A stretch of 7,333 nt of DNA from Eggerthellales bacterium UBA948. GTDB lineage: Bacteria > Actinomycetota > Coriobacteriia > Coriobacteriales > UBA8131. A program made the position numbers and the translations under genes. Below, in pieces: positions 1-6,200 of this stretch (positions are counted from its first letter, which is position 1; each line of letters begins with the position of its first letter). The notes below the pieces were generated by a model, which had not been told where the DNA came from, did not search any database, and saw nothing but the letters and a program-made list of their open reading frames with translations. The DNA lies in the NCBI GenBank assembly GCA_002293265.1, contig DBCW01000097.1, forward strand, positions 3,425 to 10,757, written 5' to 3'.

Positions 1-262
1 CCCCCATCCAAAACAAACGTAGCAAAATTGCCTACGCCGGTTCCGGAGTTAGCAACTTTTCCGCCGGTCATACTAAAACTGCCATCATTGGTAACACCAT
101 ATGTGTTGGCGAAACTAACCGAACCTCCGCTTAAGTTAAAGGTTCCGTCGTTATCAATGCCACAATAATAAGCATTGGTAACTTTTCCGCCGGTCATATT
201 AAGCGTGCCATCGTTGTGAATAGGTGTGCTGTAATTAGAGATTGTTCCGCGCTTAATATTGA
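1..262 (-). repeat. In-frame ~63-bp tandem repeats of the surface protein gene
   Basis: The Gly-Gly (or Arg-Gly) codon pair of each unit starts at 60, 123, 186 and 246 on the plus strand, giving periods of 63, 63 and 60 bp (21, 21 and 20 residues). Units starting at 60 and 186 are the most alike: both read ttttccgccggtcat followed by a similar stretch, encoding (S/N)MTGGKV. The unit at 123 (NLSGGSV) and the one at 246 (NIKRGTI) have diverged. The divergence at DNA level suggests an old repeat array rather than a recent slippage tract. Confidence 0.8.
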
Positions 263-758
263 GAGTTCCGCCCGAGCCTATATATAACCCATGATCCCTT
301 TTACCATCTGCCGGTGCGGTAATAGCATTGATCTCTACATTTAAAGTACCGGCAACCATAATTGCAGATGATATCTGCTCGCCTCCAACACTTATAGCCG
401 TCTCTTGAGCATCTGTACAGGTGATCTTTTTGGTACCCTTAAGTGTGACTATTTTTTCATTGGGTATGGTTATAGTATCTTTTCCGGTCTCGATATCTTT
501 TATTATAGTGATGACTATTTCTTTGCCATTTTCGGCATTGTTTATGGCATCAATTAGTTGAGCTAGAGTTTCGACATTTACGGGCAGATTTCTAGCTTCA
601 ATCGTTCCTTTGATGCTTCTTTGGCTCTCTTTTGCCACCTTAGCAGTTGCCTGCACAGATAGCATAGACATTATTAGCGTCAGTGAAAAAAACAGTATCG
701 CTGCTCTTTTCACGCTCTCCCTTCGCCTACGATTATCAACATTGCTGTGAGTTTTCAT
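1..758 (-). CDS. Secreted short-repeat surface protein (N-terminal part, C-terminus beyond window)
   Basis: An uninterrupted minus-strand reading frame of 252 codons runs off the left edge without a stop. The chosen ATG (756-758) is preceded by a strong purine-rich ribosome site, AAAAGGGGAG (764-773), with a 5-nt gap. An in-frame ATG at 774-776 is possible but poorly spaced. Residues 1-40 look like a signal peptide: a basic stretch with four arginines (10-13) and KR at 17-18, a hydrophobic core at about 19-34, and an Ala-rich exit near VQATA (35-39). Residues 60-130 are a mixed region without a recognised motif. From about residue 163 come repeats of 20-21 residues with the pattern N-D-G-T-(L/F)-N-(M/L)-(T/S)-G-G-(K/S)-V. 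Such Gly-Gly repeats are common in cell-surface proteins predicted to form beta-helices or solenoids. No LPXTG or other anchor is visible because the C-terminus is missing. A surface or adhesin-like role is inferred; the partner or substrate is unknown. Confidence 0.8.
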   Translation of the reverse strand, partial: MKTHSNVDNRRRRESVKRAAILFFSLTLIMSMLSVQATAKVAKESQRSIKGTIEARNLPVNVETLAQLIDAINNAENGKEIVITIIKDIETGKDTITIPNEKIVTLKGTKKITCTDAQETAISVGGEQISSAIMVAGTLNVEINAITAPADGKRDHGLYIGSGGTLNIKRGTISNYSTPIHNDGTLNMTGGKVTNAYYCGIDNDGTFNLSGGSVSFANTYGVTNDGSFSMTGGKVANSGTGVGNFATFVLDG

Positions 759-763
759 AGCGA

Positions 764-773
764 CTCCCCTTTT
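764..773 (-). promoter_or_regulatory. Ribosome binding site of the surface protein gene
   Basis: Read on the minus strand this is AAAAGGGGAG followed by TCGCT and then ATG at 758. It decides between the two in-frame ATGs: the upstream one (776) lies at the edge of this site, and its nearest own purine run, AGGA, is about 11 nt away. Confidence 0.7.
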
Positions 774-796
774 CATTGTGATAGCTTTCCTAGCTT

Positions 797-845
797 TAAA
801 CATATAGTCTTTTGCATATACTTCACACAAAAGACTATATGTTTA
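797..845 (-). terminator. Perfect 18-bp AT-rich inverted repeat, likely end of ackA transcription
   Basis: The arms 797-814 (TAAACATATAGTCTTTTG) and 828-845 are exact reverse complements with a 13-nt loop. The repeat starts 9 nt after the ackA stop, the usual place for a terminator. However, the stem has only four G/C pairs out of 18 and neither side has a real T-run (GTTTAAAGC on the minus strand), so it is not a textbook intrinsic terminator. It could instead be an operator or a transcript-stabilising 3' hairpin. Confidence 0.5.
801..830 (-). promoter_or_regulatory. Possible promoter of the surface protein gene inside the inverted repeat
   Basis: On the minus strand, TTGTGT (825-830) and TATATG (801-806) are separated by 18 nt and could be weak -35 and -10 boxes. 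Transcription would start near 793, giving a leader of about 35 nt with the strong ribosome site in it. Both boxes lie mostly in the two arms of the 18-bp dyad, so a protein binding the dyad would overlap the promoter. The matches to consensus are only partial. Confidence 0.25.
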
Positions 846-853
846 TACCACAA

Positions 854-2050
854 TTACACCCTATCGTACAAACTTACAACATCTCTAACAATCATCAACT
901 CTTCATTTGTTGGGATTACCAGTAGAGATATTTTTGAGTCATCGGCGTTGATTTCACGCTCGCCGCCAAACTTCTGATTCTTCTCATCATCTAATACGAT
1001 CCCCAGATCTTCGAGTCCATCCAAGATCATCTTGCGCATACGAACATCGTTTTCGCCAACTCCGCCGCAAAATACAATCGCGTCTAGTCCGCCCATTTCA
1101 AATGCGTATTGCCCAATAAATTTCTTCACCGAGTTTGAATACATTTCATATGCAAGTATCGCACGCTCATTGCCGTCTTCGGCAGCCGCACGTACATCAC
1201 GAAGATCGTTGGTAAGTCCTGTCACGCCCAAAAGACCTGACTTGCGATTCATGGTGTTTTCAGCTTCTGCTGGAGCCATGCCGAGTTTCTCGATCATATA
1301 TACAACAATACTTGGATCTACAGACCCACAACGTGTACCCATCATCAAACCGTCCAATGGAGTAAAGCCCATTGAATTATCGACAGAATTTCCGCCATCA
1401 ACGGCAGTGAGCGAACAACCATTGCCCAAATGGCAAGACACGATCTTAAGCTGCTGTATAGGAGTATTTAAAAACTCACCAGTGCGAGCTGCAACGTAAC
1501 GATGCGAGGTACCGTGAAAGCCGTACTTGCGGATACGGTGCTGTTCATACATTTCATAAGGCAGTGGATACATGTAGGATTTTGGCGGTATCGTCTGATG
1601 AAATGCTGTGTCAAATACGGCTACCTGCATAGTGCCCGGCATCAAATCAAAGCAAGCCTTAATCCCTACAAGCGATGGTGGATTGTGCAGCGGAGCTAGA
1701 GGTACGCATTCTTCAATGCGGGCTACCACCTCGTCATCAATAACTACCGACTGACTAAAATATTCGCCGCCATGAACAACTCTATGACCAATGGCTACTA
1801 TCTCATCTAAGCTTCCTACAACGCCATTTTCTTTATCCAGCAAAGTATCCAAAACCACCTGGATGGCATCGTGATGATTTTTTAGCAACACGGTGACTTC
1901 ACTTTCGCTATCTTTGATCTCATACTTATGAAATGAGTCAGCGTTACCTATCTTCTCACAAAGACCTTTTGCCATTACTTCTTCGGATTCTTTTCTAAAT
2001 AGCTGATACTTTAATGAAGATGAACCAGCATTGATTACCAATACAAACAT
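854..2050 (-). CDS. ackA: Acetate kinase
   Basis: Catalyses ATP + acetate = ADP + acetyl phosphate in the cytoplasm. In fermenters it runs toward ATP formation, with phosphotransacetylase supplying acetyl phosphate. The 398-residue product has the usual family length and both signatures: VINAGSSSLK (5-14) and KYGFHGTSH (175-183). Expected active-site residues are visible: Asn7, Arg90 in GHRVVHGG, Asp147 in VFDTAFHQT, His179, Asn210 in HLGNG, Arg240 in GTRCGSVDPS, and Glu383/384 in NEELMIVRD near the C-terminus. An in-frame ATG 15 nt upstream (2065) was not chosen, because GAGAGGTG (2054-2061) sits ideally before the ATG at 2050 and family proteins start close to this VINAGSSS motif. It is the last gene of the minus-strand string, 83 nt after the HIT gene. 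The gene pta, often next to ackA, is not in the window. Confidence 0.97.
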   Translation of the reverse strand: MFVLVINAGSSSLKYQLFRKESEEVMAKGLCEKIGNADSFHKYEIKDSESEVTVLLKNHHDAIQVVLDTLLDKENGVVGSLDEIVAIGHRVVHGGEYFSQSVVIDDEVVARIEECVPLAPLHNPPSLVGIKACFDLMPGTMQVAVFDTAFHQTIPPKSYMYPLPYEMYEQHRIRKYGFHGTSHRYVAARTGEFLNTPIQQLKIVSCHLGNGCSLTAVDGGNSVDNSMGFTPLDGLMMGTRCGSVDPSIVVYMIEKLGMAPAEAENTMNRKSGLLGVTGLTNDLRDVRAAAEDGNERAILAYEMYSNSVKKFIGQYAFEMGGLDAIVFCGGVGENDVRMRKMILDGLEDLGIVLDDEKNQKFGGEREINADDSKISLLVIPTNEELMIVRDVVSLYDRV

Positions 2051-2053
2051 AAA

Positions 2054-2061
2054 CACCTCTC
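2054..2061 (-). promoter_or_regulatory. Ribosome binding site setting the ackA start
   Basis: GAGAGGTG on the minus strand ends a few bases before the ATG at 2048-2050, with 5 nt between AGG and ATG. It lies inside the reading frame opened by the upstream ATG at 2065, and it favours the shorter 398-residue protein. Confidence 0.65.
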
Positions 2062-2133
2062 TCATTATTAATTATTGCCTTCGTTTTATGTACTTGAGTA
2101 GCGGAGCTAAAAACCGCTGTGTAAAATTATCCC

Positions 2134-2481
2134 TTAATCAGCCGGTCCCATGCGAATAGGCATCCTTGCTCCACCAAGAACGTGCACGTGCAAATGGTGT
2201 ACGGTCTGTCTTCCGTCCTCGCCGGTATTTGCCACGATGCGATAGCCGCTCTCTTCTACCCCTTTTATCTTGGCGACCTTTGCAACGGCAGCAAAGACTT
2301 TTCCCAAAATCTCCTCAGGAACATCATCACCAACATGAGCATAATGCTGCTTGGGGATAATTAGCGTATGTACAGGTAATTGCGGATTAATGTCTTCAAA
2401 GGCCATGACATAATCGTCTTCATAAACAATTGTCGCATCTATCTCGTGCGAAGCGATCTTACAAAACAAACAGTCTGACAT
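2134..2481 (-). CDS. HIT (histidine triad) family protein, HINT-like
   Basis: Small cytoplasmic nucleotide-binding protein of the HINT branch. Family members hydrolyse AMP-lysine/phosphoramidates and related nucleotide conjugates; the exact substrate here is unknown. The 115-residue product spans the whole domain: N-terminal CLFCKI (4-9) with a Cys pair, FEDINPQLPVHTLIIPKQH (28-46), N-T-G-x-x-G-x-x-V (85-94), and the triad H96-L-H98-V-H100-V-LGG, where His98 is the expected nucleophile. The C-terminal RMPIRMGPAD replaces the Trp-Pro-Pro-Gly ending seen in many HINTs. The start at 2481 is set by GGAGGAG (2485-2491); the in-frame ATG at 2493 overlaps that site and is unlikely. It lies 30 nt after xseB and 83 nt before ackA, suggesting cotranscription. 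Confidence 0.93.
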   Translation of the reverse strand: MSDCLFCKIASHEIDATIVYEDDYVMAFEDINPQLPVHTLIIPKQHYAHVGDDVPEEILGKVFAAVAKVAKIKGVEESGYRIVANTGEDGRQTVHHLHVHVLGGARMPIRMGPAD

Positions 2482-2484
2482 ATG

Positions 2485-2491
2485 CTCCTCC
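2485..2491 (-). promoter_or_regulatory. Ribosome binding site setting the HIT gene start
   Basis: GGAGGAG on the minus strand, with 3 nt before the ATG at 2479-2481 (5 nt from its GGAGG core). Because the alternative ATG (2493) overlaps this site, the protein most likely begins MSDCLFCKI, as usual for the family. Confidence 0.75.
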
Positions 2492-2511
2492 ATTCTTCAT
2501 TTTTTAGTTGA

Positions 2512-2793
2512 TTAGCTTAAGTGTGTATCGACACTATCATCAGATTCCGGTTCGATCTCACCCAATAAAACGGTGACCTTTTGTTGAGCCTCGCTTAACT
2601 TACCCTGCAATATCTTGAGCAAAGAAACTCCCTTTTCATAAAGCTTTAGACTCTCTTCAAGTTCCAGTTGATTTCCCTCAAGTGAACGAACTATCAATTC
2701 AAGCTCCTCTGAGGCTTGTTTGAATGTCATGTTGTTGATGCTTGTGTCGTCAACGATACCCAATGTCTCATCGACCATATTAATCTTTGTCAC
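2512..2793 (-). CDS. xseB: Exodeoxyribonuclease VII small subunit
   Basis: Small helical subunit that binds the XseA coiled-coil arm in exonuclease VII, a cytoplasmic, metal-independent nuclease that cuts single-stranded DNA to short oligonucleotides from both ends. The family core covers residues 23-78: TFKQASEELELIVRSLEGN, then LELEESLKLYEKGVSLL, then a Lys/Gln/Glu-rich second helix. The acidic tail EPESDDSVD (81-89) is typical. At 93 residues it is slightly longer than usual because of an N-terminal extension of about 20 residues. The longest start is GTG at 2793, overlapping the end of xseA by 14 nt. An ATG at 2778, beginning just after the xseA stop, is an equally reasonable choice (88 residues). 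Either way translation is probably coupled to xseA, and no separate promoter is visible. Confidence 0.93.
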   Translation of the reverse strand: MTKINMVDETLGIVDDTSINNMTFKQASEELELIVRSLEGNQLELEESLKLYEKGVSLLKILQGKLSEAQQKVTVLLGEIEPESDDSVDTHLS

Positions 2794-4063
2794 CTGCCTT
2801 CTTTAGCTGCGCATGTTGTTTATCGGCAACATTGCCGCTGATAATACCATCCGCAAAGCGAATACTAATCCGTTGGTCTAAGTCTACCTTATCGACCGAA
2901 TCAATTACGTGATCTTTTTCATCAAATACTATTGAGTACCCACGCGACAACACTTTAAGCGGCGACAGACTCTCAAGTTGAGCAGCGTTTAGCGCTATGG
3001 AGTTTTGATATGGCAAGATAAGCCTACTTGCCAAACCTGACAGTTTTGATCCGGTTGATTTTATGAATGCTTCATCTGCTGCCAACCTATGCGGAATAGC
3101 TTGAGTAAGCCTAAGCGAAGCACCTTCCAGCAAAATATCGTAGGCTGCAAAAAAATGTGCACTGTTTGTAAATACCGGTCTCTCAAGCAAGCGTTCGTAC
3201 TTTGCCCTTGCCTGATCCAGTTTATTGGTGAGTAGGTGCGTCATCGAAGCCTGTAGGCGATCCAGTGCGCTTGCCAGCTCCTGAGAGTTTGGCACAACGC
3301 GCTCTGCTGCTGCAGTTGGCGTAGATGCCCTTATGTCCGCCACCATATCTGCGATACTGTTATCCGGCTCATGCCCGATTCCTGTGACTACAGGTAGACT
3401 GGAGGCTGCTATCGCTCTTGCCAGTTTTTCATCGTTAAAGGGCATCAGGTCTTCATATGAGCCACCACCACGAACCAAAAGAATCAACTCGGCCTTTGAT
3501 TGTTGAGCTGCCTGCAATCCCTGGATGATGGAAGCTGCCGCACCTGCTCCCTCCACCAAAACACCACATACCAAAGCCTCTGCATAAGGAAACCTGCGCC
3601 TTAGTGTTCTTAAAACATCGTGTATCGCCTTACCTCGCGGAGAGGTAACGACGGCAATTGCAGCGGGAAAAGCCGGCAGCGGTTTTTTGCGCGAGGCCTC
3701 CATAAGACCTTCTGCCTCCAGCTTTTTTGCCAATTTTGCAACCTTGAGTCTAAGATCTCCCTCACCGGCAGCCTTGATGGTCTTGACATCAAAGTTCATG
3801 CGACCTTTTGCTGCATATACGGTAAATATGCCAGAGACCTCAACAAGTTTGCCTTGTTTTATATCTACTCCGGCAGCAGAAAAGCTGTTTCTCCACATCA
3901 AACAAGAAAGTGCCGAGCTTTCATCGGTCAGTGTAAAGTAAACTGCCTTATATCCGGGTTTATCAGAAAGCTCGGATACCTCTCCAACGATAGTAGCTGA
4001 GACTTTATTCAGACTTGCTTTTGCTAAGTTTAGCGCCTGAGATACGCTTAAAGCTTCTGCCAT
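2780..4063 (-). CDS. xseA: Exodeoxyribonuclease VII large subunit
   Basis: Catalytic subunit of exonuclease VII, acting on single-stranded DNA in repair and clearance. At 427 residues it is full length. Residues 1-100 form the OB-fold DNA-binding domain (VSATIVGEVSELSD, YFTLTD, CLMWRN, VEVSGIFTVY). The catalytic domain follows with VVTSPRGKAIHD (138-149), RGGGSYEDLMPFN (198-210), GIGHEPD (228-234) and ADIRASTPTAAAE (242-254). The helical region from about 255 to 370 is the XseB-binding arm, and ILSRGYS-like VLSRGYSIVFD lies near the C-terminus. The first catalytic motif reads SPRGKA, where well-known homologues have S-P-T-G-A-A; the remaining conserved residues are intact. The ATG lies 6 nt after the stop of the peptidase gene and has no strong ribosome site, so translational coupling is likely. 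Confidence 0.97.
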   Translation of the reverse strand: MAEALSVSQALNLAKASLNKVSATIVGEVSELSDKPGYKAVYFTLTDESSALSCLMWRNSFSAAGVDIKQGKLVEVSGIFTVYAAKGRMNFDVKTIKAAGEGDLRLKVAKLAKKLEAEGLMEASRKKPLPAFPAAIAVVTSPRGKAIHDVLRTLRRRFPYAEALVCGVLVEGAGAAASIIQGLQAAQQSKAELILLVRGGGSYEDLMPFNDEKLARAIAASSLPVVTGIGHEPDNSIADMVADIRASTPTAAAERVVPNSQELASALDRLQASMTHLLTNKLDQARAKYERLLERPVFTNSAHFFAAYDILLEGASLRLTQAIPHRLAADEAFIKSTGSKLSGLASRLILPYQNSIALNAAQLESLSPLKVLSRGYSIVFDEKDHVIDSVDKVDLDQRISIRFADGIISGNVADKQHAQLKKAGDKD

Positions 4064-4069
4064 CTGGCT

Positions 4070-4750
4070 TTAATCTCTGCGCGCAATTCCAAGCAGGTAG
4101 ATAAGCTGCAGCAAAGACACAAGCGCTGCAGCAACATATGTAAGCGCAGCTGCCGTAAGTACACTGCGAGCGCCACCGGTCTCTTCGTCCGGTACAATTG
4201 CTTGGCTATTAACGTATGCCATCGCACGTCTGGATGCGTCAAATTCCACCGGTAGAGTTACCAGCTGGAATATGATCACTACTGCATACAATGCGATAGC
4301 CGCCCAAACTAGCTCGACTATGGTAAGAAGAATGCCGGCGAGCAAAACGAACATCCAAAGATTACTGGCAACATTAATTGGTGGCACCAACAAACCACGA
4401 AGTTTTGCCGGCACAAAGCTCCTGGCATGCTGGATCGCATGACCGCACTCATGGCAAGCAATAGCTGTTGCAGATACACTGGCACCTTGATAAACATCCC
4501 TTGAAAGTGATACGACATTTGACCTGGGATCATAATGGTCGCTTAACTCTCCGTCTACCATCTGGATTGGTACGTTTGCAAGACCGTTTTCATCAAGCAT
4601 TCTGCGAGCAGCCTGCGCTCCGGTAAGTCCTGTAGAAATACGCACTTTGCTCCACTTTTTATATTTATGCTTAATGTATAGTTGAGTTCCAAATCCAAGA
4701 CCTAACGACACAATAATCAACAGAAGCCACATTGGGTTAATACCGGGCAC
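4070..4750 (-). CDS. Neutral zinc metallopeptidase, YugP-like membrane protein
   Basis: Predicted membrane-bound zinc peptidase of the Zn_peptidase_2 (YugP) family; its substrate is not known. Of 226 residues, 7-24 form an N-terminal membrane segment. Residues 40-110 are a soluble part carrying the zinc-binding helix H100-E-C-G-H104 (HExxH), preceded by the family's DHYDPRSNVVSLSRDVY stretch. Hydrophobic segments follow at about 130-165 (probably two) and 198-222. LPVEFDASRRA (166-176) supplies the likely third zinc ligand, Glu169. The start is GTG (4748-4750) with AGGAG (4756-4760) 5 nt away, a good match. The preceding gap to rnd is about 100 nt, while xseA follows after only 6 nt, so this gene heads the tightly packed part of the operon. 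Length and motif order match the family with no truncation. Confidence 0.9.
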   Translation of the reverse strand: MPGINPMWLLLIIVSLGLGFGTQLYIKHKYKKWSKVRISTGLTGAQAARRMLDENGLANVPIQMVDGELSDHYDPRSNVVSLSRDVYQGASVSATAIACHECGHAIQHARSFVPAKLRGLLVPPINVASNLWMFVLLAGILLTIVELVWAAIALYAVVIIFQLVTLPVEFDASRRAMAYVNSQAIVPDEETGGARSVLTAAALTYVAAALVSLLQLIYLLGIARRD

Positions 4751-4755
4751 AATAT

Positions 4756-4760
4756 CTCCT
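4756..4760 (-). promoter_or_regulatory. Ribosome binding site for the GTG start of the zinc peptidase gene
   Basis: AGGAG on the minus strand with a 5-nt gap (ATATT) before GTG at 4748-4750. It supports the non-ATG start. The next in-frame ATG, six codons in, lies just before the membrane segment and has no such site. Confidence 0.7.
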
Positions 4761-4852
4761 AACCTATTCCTCTACAACTGCATAGACGTAGAGCTGATAA
4801 ATCCTTTAAATTTGTTCTAAGTATCATATTAGAATAGAGAGTTTTATTGGGG

Positions 4853-6010
4853 CTATTCTTGGTTTTGTGAAGTGCGTGTAACTTTAAGCTCGCGCCCCTC
4901 AACCGATAATGTTACTTTTCCCTCCAAAAGCATCAATAGCTCTTCCCCTAAAAGTTCTCTTCGCCAACCCTTGAGTATTCCAAGTCCACTGCGTTGACCG
5001 GCGGCCAAACGTACAAGCTCATCGTGATTGGTCAAAAACATTGAAGCAACTTGTAACTCTTGCGACCTGTGGTGCAAAAGCGCCGAGAGCATATCTATGA
5101 TTGAAGATATTCCTGTCGTATTGGTCACCTGCTGGTCACGCTGCGGCCACTCGGATTCCGGAGTTTTCTTGCCTCTATCAATTGCAGCTACGATTTCTTG
5201 AGCAAGCCTCGTATTGACGCGTTCCTTTACGCCACGTATCTCGTATAATTCACTGACTGAACCCGGCATCTTCTTGGATATCTCAGACAAAAACTCGTCG
5301 GAGAGTATCCACTTGCGTGGGATATCTAATTTCTGAGCGGTCAGCTCCCGCCATGCGCAAACCTGTCTGACAACAGCCAGTTGTTTTCCCCTGAGACCAT
5401 TTGCTCCTTTAAGACGCTTCCACGTATCATAAACATCAAGCGTGTAGCTCTCGTTTTCTTCCATATCTCTAAGGTCTTCTTTAAGCCAGCTTAATCGCCC
5501 GGCATTGGATAATTCATCCATAATCCTTGAGTATATTTGTGGAAGATAATGAACGTCATCCATGGCATAAATAAGCTGCTTTTCTGTGAGCGGTCGCTGA
5601 GACCAGTCAGAAAAAGACTCCCCTTTTTTTAGGTTAACGCCACAAAAATGTTTAACAATACCGCTTAGACTAAGTTGTTGAGGCAAACCCAGCAGCATCA
5701 CAGCGCGCTGTGTGTCAAATATCGGACGAACAATGGCGCCTAATGCGTTGTATAAAATTGCTCGATCTTGGTCGCCGGCATGAAATACTTTTGTGATTTT
5801 GGGATCAGTAAACAGCGGTGTTAAAGCTTTGATGTCAAGATTAGCCAACGGATCTATTATTACCTCTTGATCCTCTGTGGCAATTTGAATAAGACAAAGC
5901 TTGGGATAATAGGTCTTTTCACGCAGGAACTCCGTGTCTATGGTCAAGAACGTGGCATTGGAACACTTGTTTATAAAGTTGTCCAGTTCCTCCTGTGAAT
6001 TGATGTACAA
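4853..6010 (-). CDS. rnd: Ribonuclease D (DEDDy 3'-5' exoribonuclease with HRDC domain)
   Basis: Cytoplasmic 3'-5' exoribonuclease that trims tRNA and other small RNA 3' ends using two divalent metals. The 385-residue product has the DEDDy set: Asp25 and Glu27 in LTIDTEFLRE (Exo I), Asp82 in FHAGDQD (Exo II), and Tyr148/Asp152 in IYAMDDVHYLPQIY (Exo III). LCLIQIA (38-44) and DWSQRPLTEKQL (135-146) are further family blocks. An HRDC domain covers about residues 205-280 (LAVVRQVCAWRE, IPRKWILSDEFL), and the remaining 100 or so residues form the usual C-terminal helical extension. The start appears to be TTG (6008-6010) with GGAG (6018-6021) 7 nt away; the nearest upstream ATG (6023) is in another frame. 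It is the first gene of the minus-strand string, with its promoter in the divergent region. Confidence 0.95.
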   Translation of the reverse strand: MYINSQEELDNFINKCSNATFLTIDTEFLREKTYYPKLCLIQIATEDQEVIIDPLANLDIKALTPLFTDPKITKVFHAGDQDRAILYNALGAIVRPIFDTQRAVMLLGLPQQLSLSGIVKHFCGVNLKKGESFSDWSQRPLTEKQLIYAMDDVHYLPQIYSRIMDELSNAGRLSWLKEDLRDMEENESYTLDVYDTWKRLKGANGLRGKQLAVVRQVCAWRELTAQKLDIPRKWILSDEFLSEISKKMPGSVSELYEIRGVKERVNTRLAQEIVAAIDRGKKTPESEWPQRDQQVTNTTGISSIIDMLSALLHHRSQELQVASMFLTNHDELVRLAAGQRSGLGILKGWRRELLGEELLMLLEGKVTLSVEGRELKVTRTSQNQE

Positions 6011-6200
6011 ATTGTTTCTCCATTTTTTTGCTCTCTACCGTACAATTTCATGGTATCACTATCTTTAGTCGAACAATACTCATAAAATAATTATGATGCA
6101 GTATTACTGTTGTATAAGTAGTGTATGTTATGCAAATTGATCGACTAAGTATCTCTCTTCAGCAAGTTTGGAGTTATACACAAAGGAATCTGGGCTATCT
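6011..6200. promoter_or_regulatory. Divergent intergenic region between rnd and the lipid kinase gene
   Basis: This AT-rich 190-bp gap must drive both genes. A fair -10 for the plus-strand gene is TATGAT (6092-6097), though its -35 is poor. CATAAT, on the minus strand over nearly the same bases, could serve rnd. Two inverted copies of an 8-mer are placed almost symmetrically: TTAGTCGA at 6065-6072 (55 nt from the rnd start) and TCGACTAA at 6141-6148 (53 nt from the kinase ATG). A short palindrome, CAGTATTACTG, lies between them at 6099-6109. Exact transcription starts cannot be fixed by eye. Confidence 0.4.

Noticed and set aside
1..262. Regularly spaced repeats as a CRISPR array
   Set aside because: The period of 60-63 bp is a multiple of three, the repeats are degenerate and in frame with the coding sequence, and the sequence between them is also conserved; they are protein repeats.
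747..977. Plus-strand open frame of 76 codons spanning the ackA 3' end and the dyad
   Set aside because: It overlaps two genes on the other strand and reads through the inverted repeat. There is no ribosome site and the composition is that of random AT-rich DNA.
1032..1499. Plus-strand open frame of 155 codons
   Set aside because: It lies wholly inside ackA on the opposite strand. Its translation is low-complexity Ser/Pro/Ala without a recognisable domain, as expected from an antisense shadow.
2100..2118. Small hairpin AGCGG/CCGCT between the HIT gene and ackA as an attenuator
   Set aside because: The stem is only 5 bp with a 9-nt loop and no T-run on the minus strand after it; too weak to call.
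3620..4000. Plus-strand open frames of 126 and 84 codons within xseA
   Set aside because: They are antisense to well-conserved catalytic and OB-fold motifs of xseA, have no good ribosome site and show no family resemblance.
4770..4793. CTCTAC/GTAGAG hairpin in the leader of the zinc peptidase gene as a riboswitch or attenuator
   Set aside because: A 6-bp stem with a 12-nt loop is easily found by chance, and no known riboswitch core is recognisable around it.
4823..4828. TATGAT on the minus strand as a -10 box for a promoter of the zinc peptidase gene
   Set aside because: The hexamer is good, but the -35 position 17 nt upstream reads CCCAAT, which is a poor match. The gap may still hold a promoter, but I cannot support a specific one.
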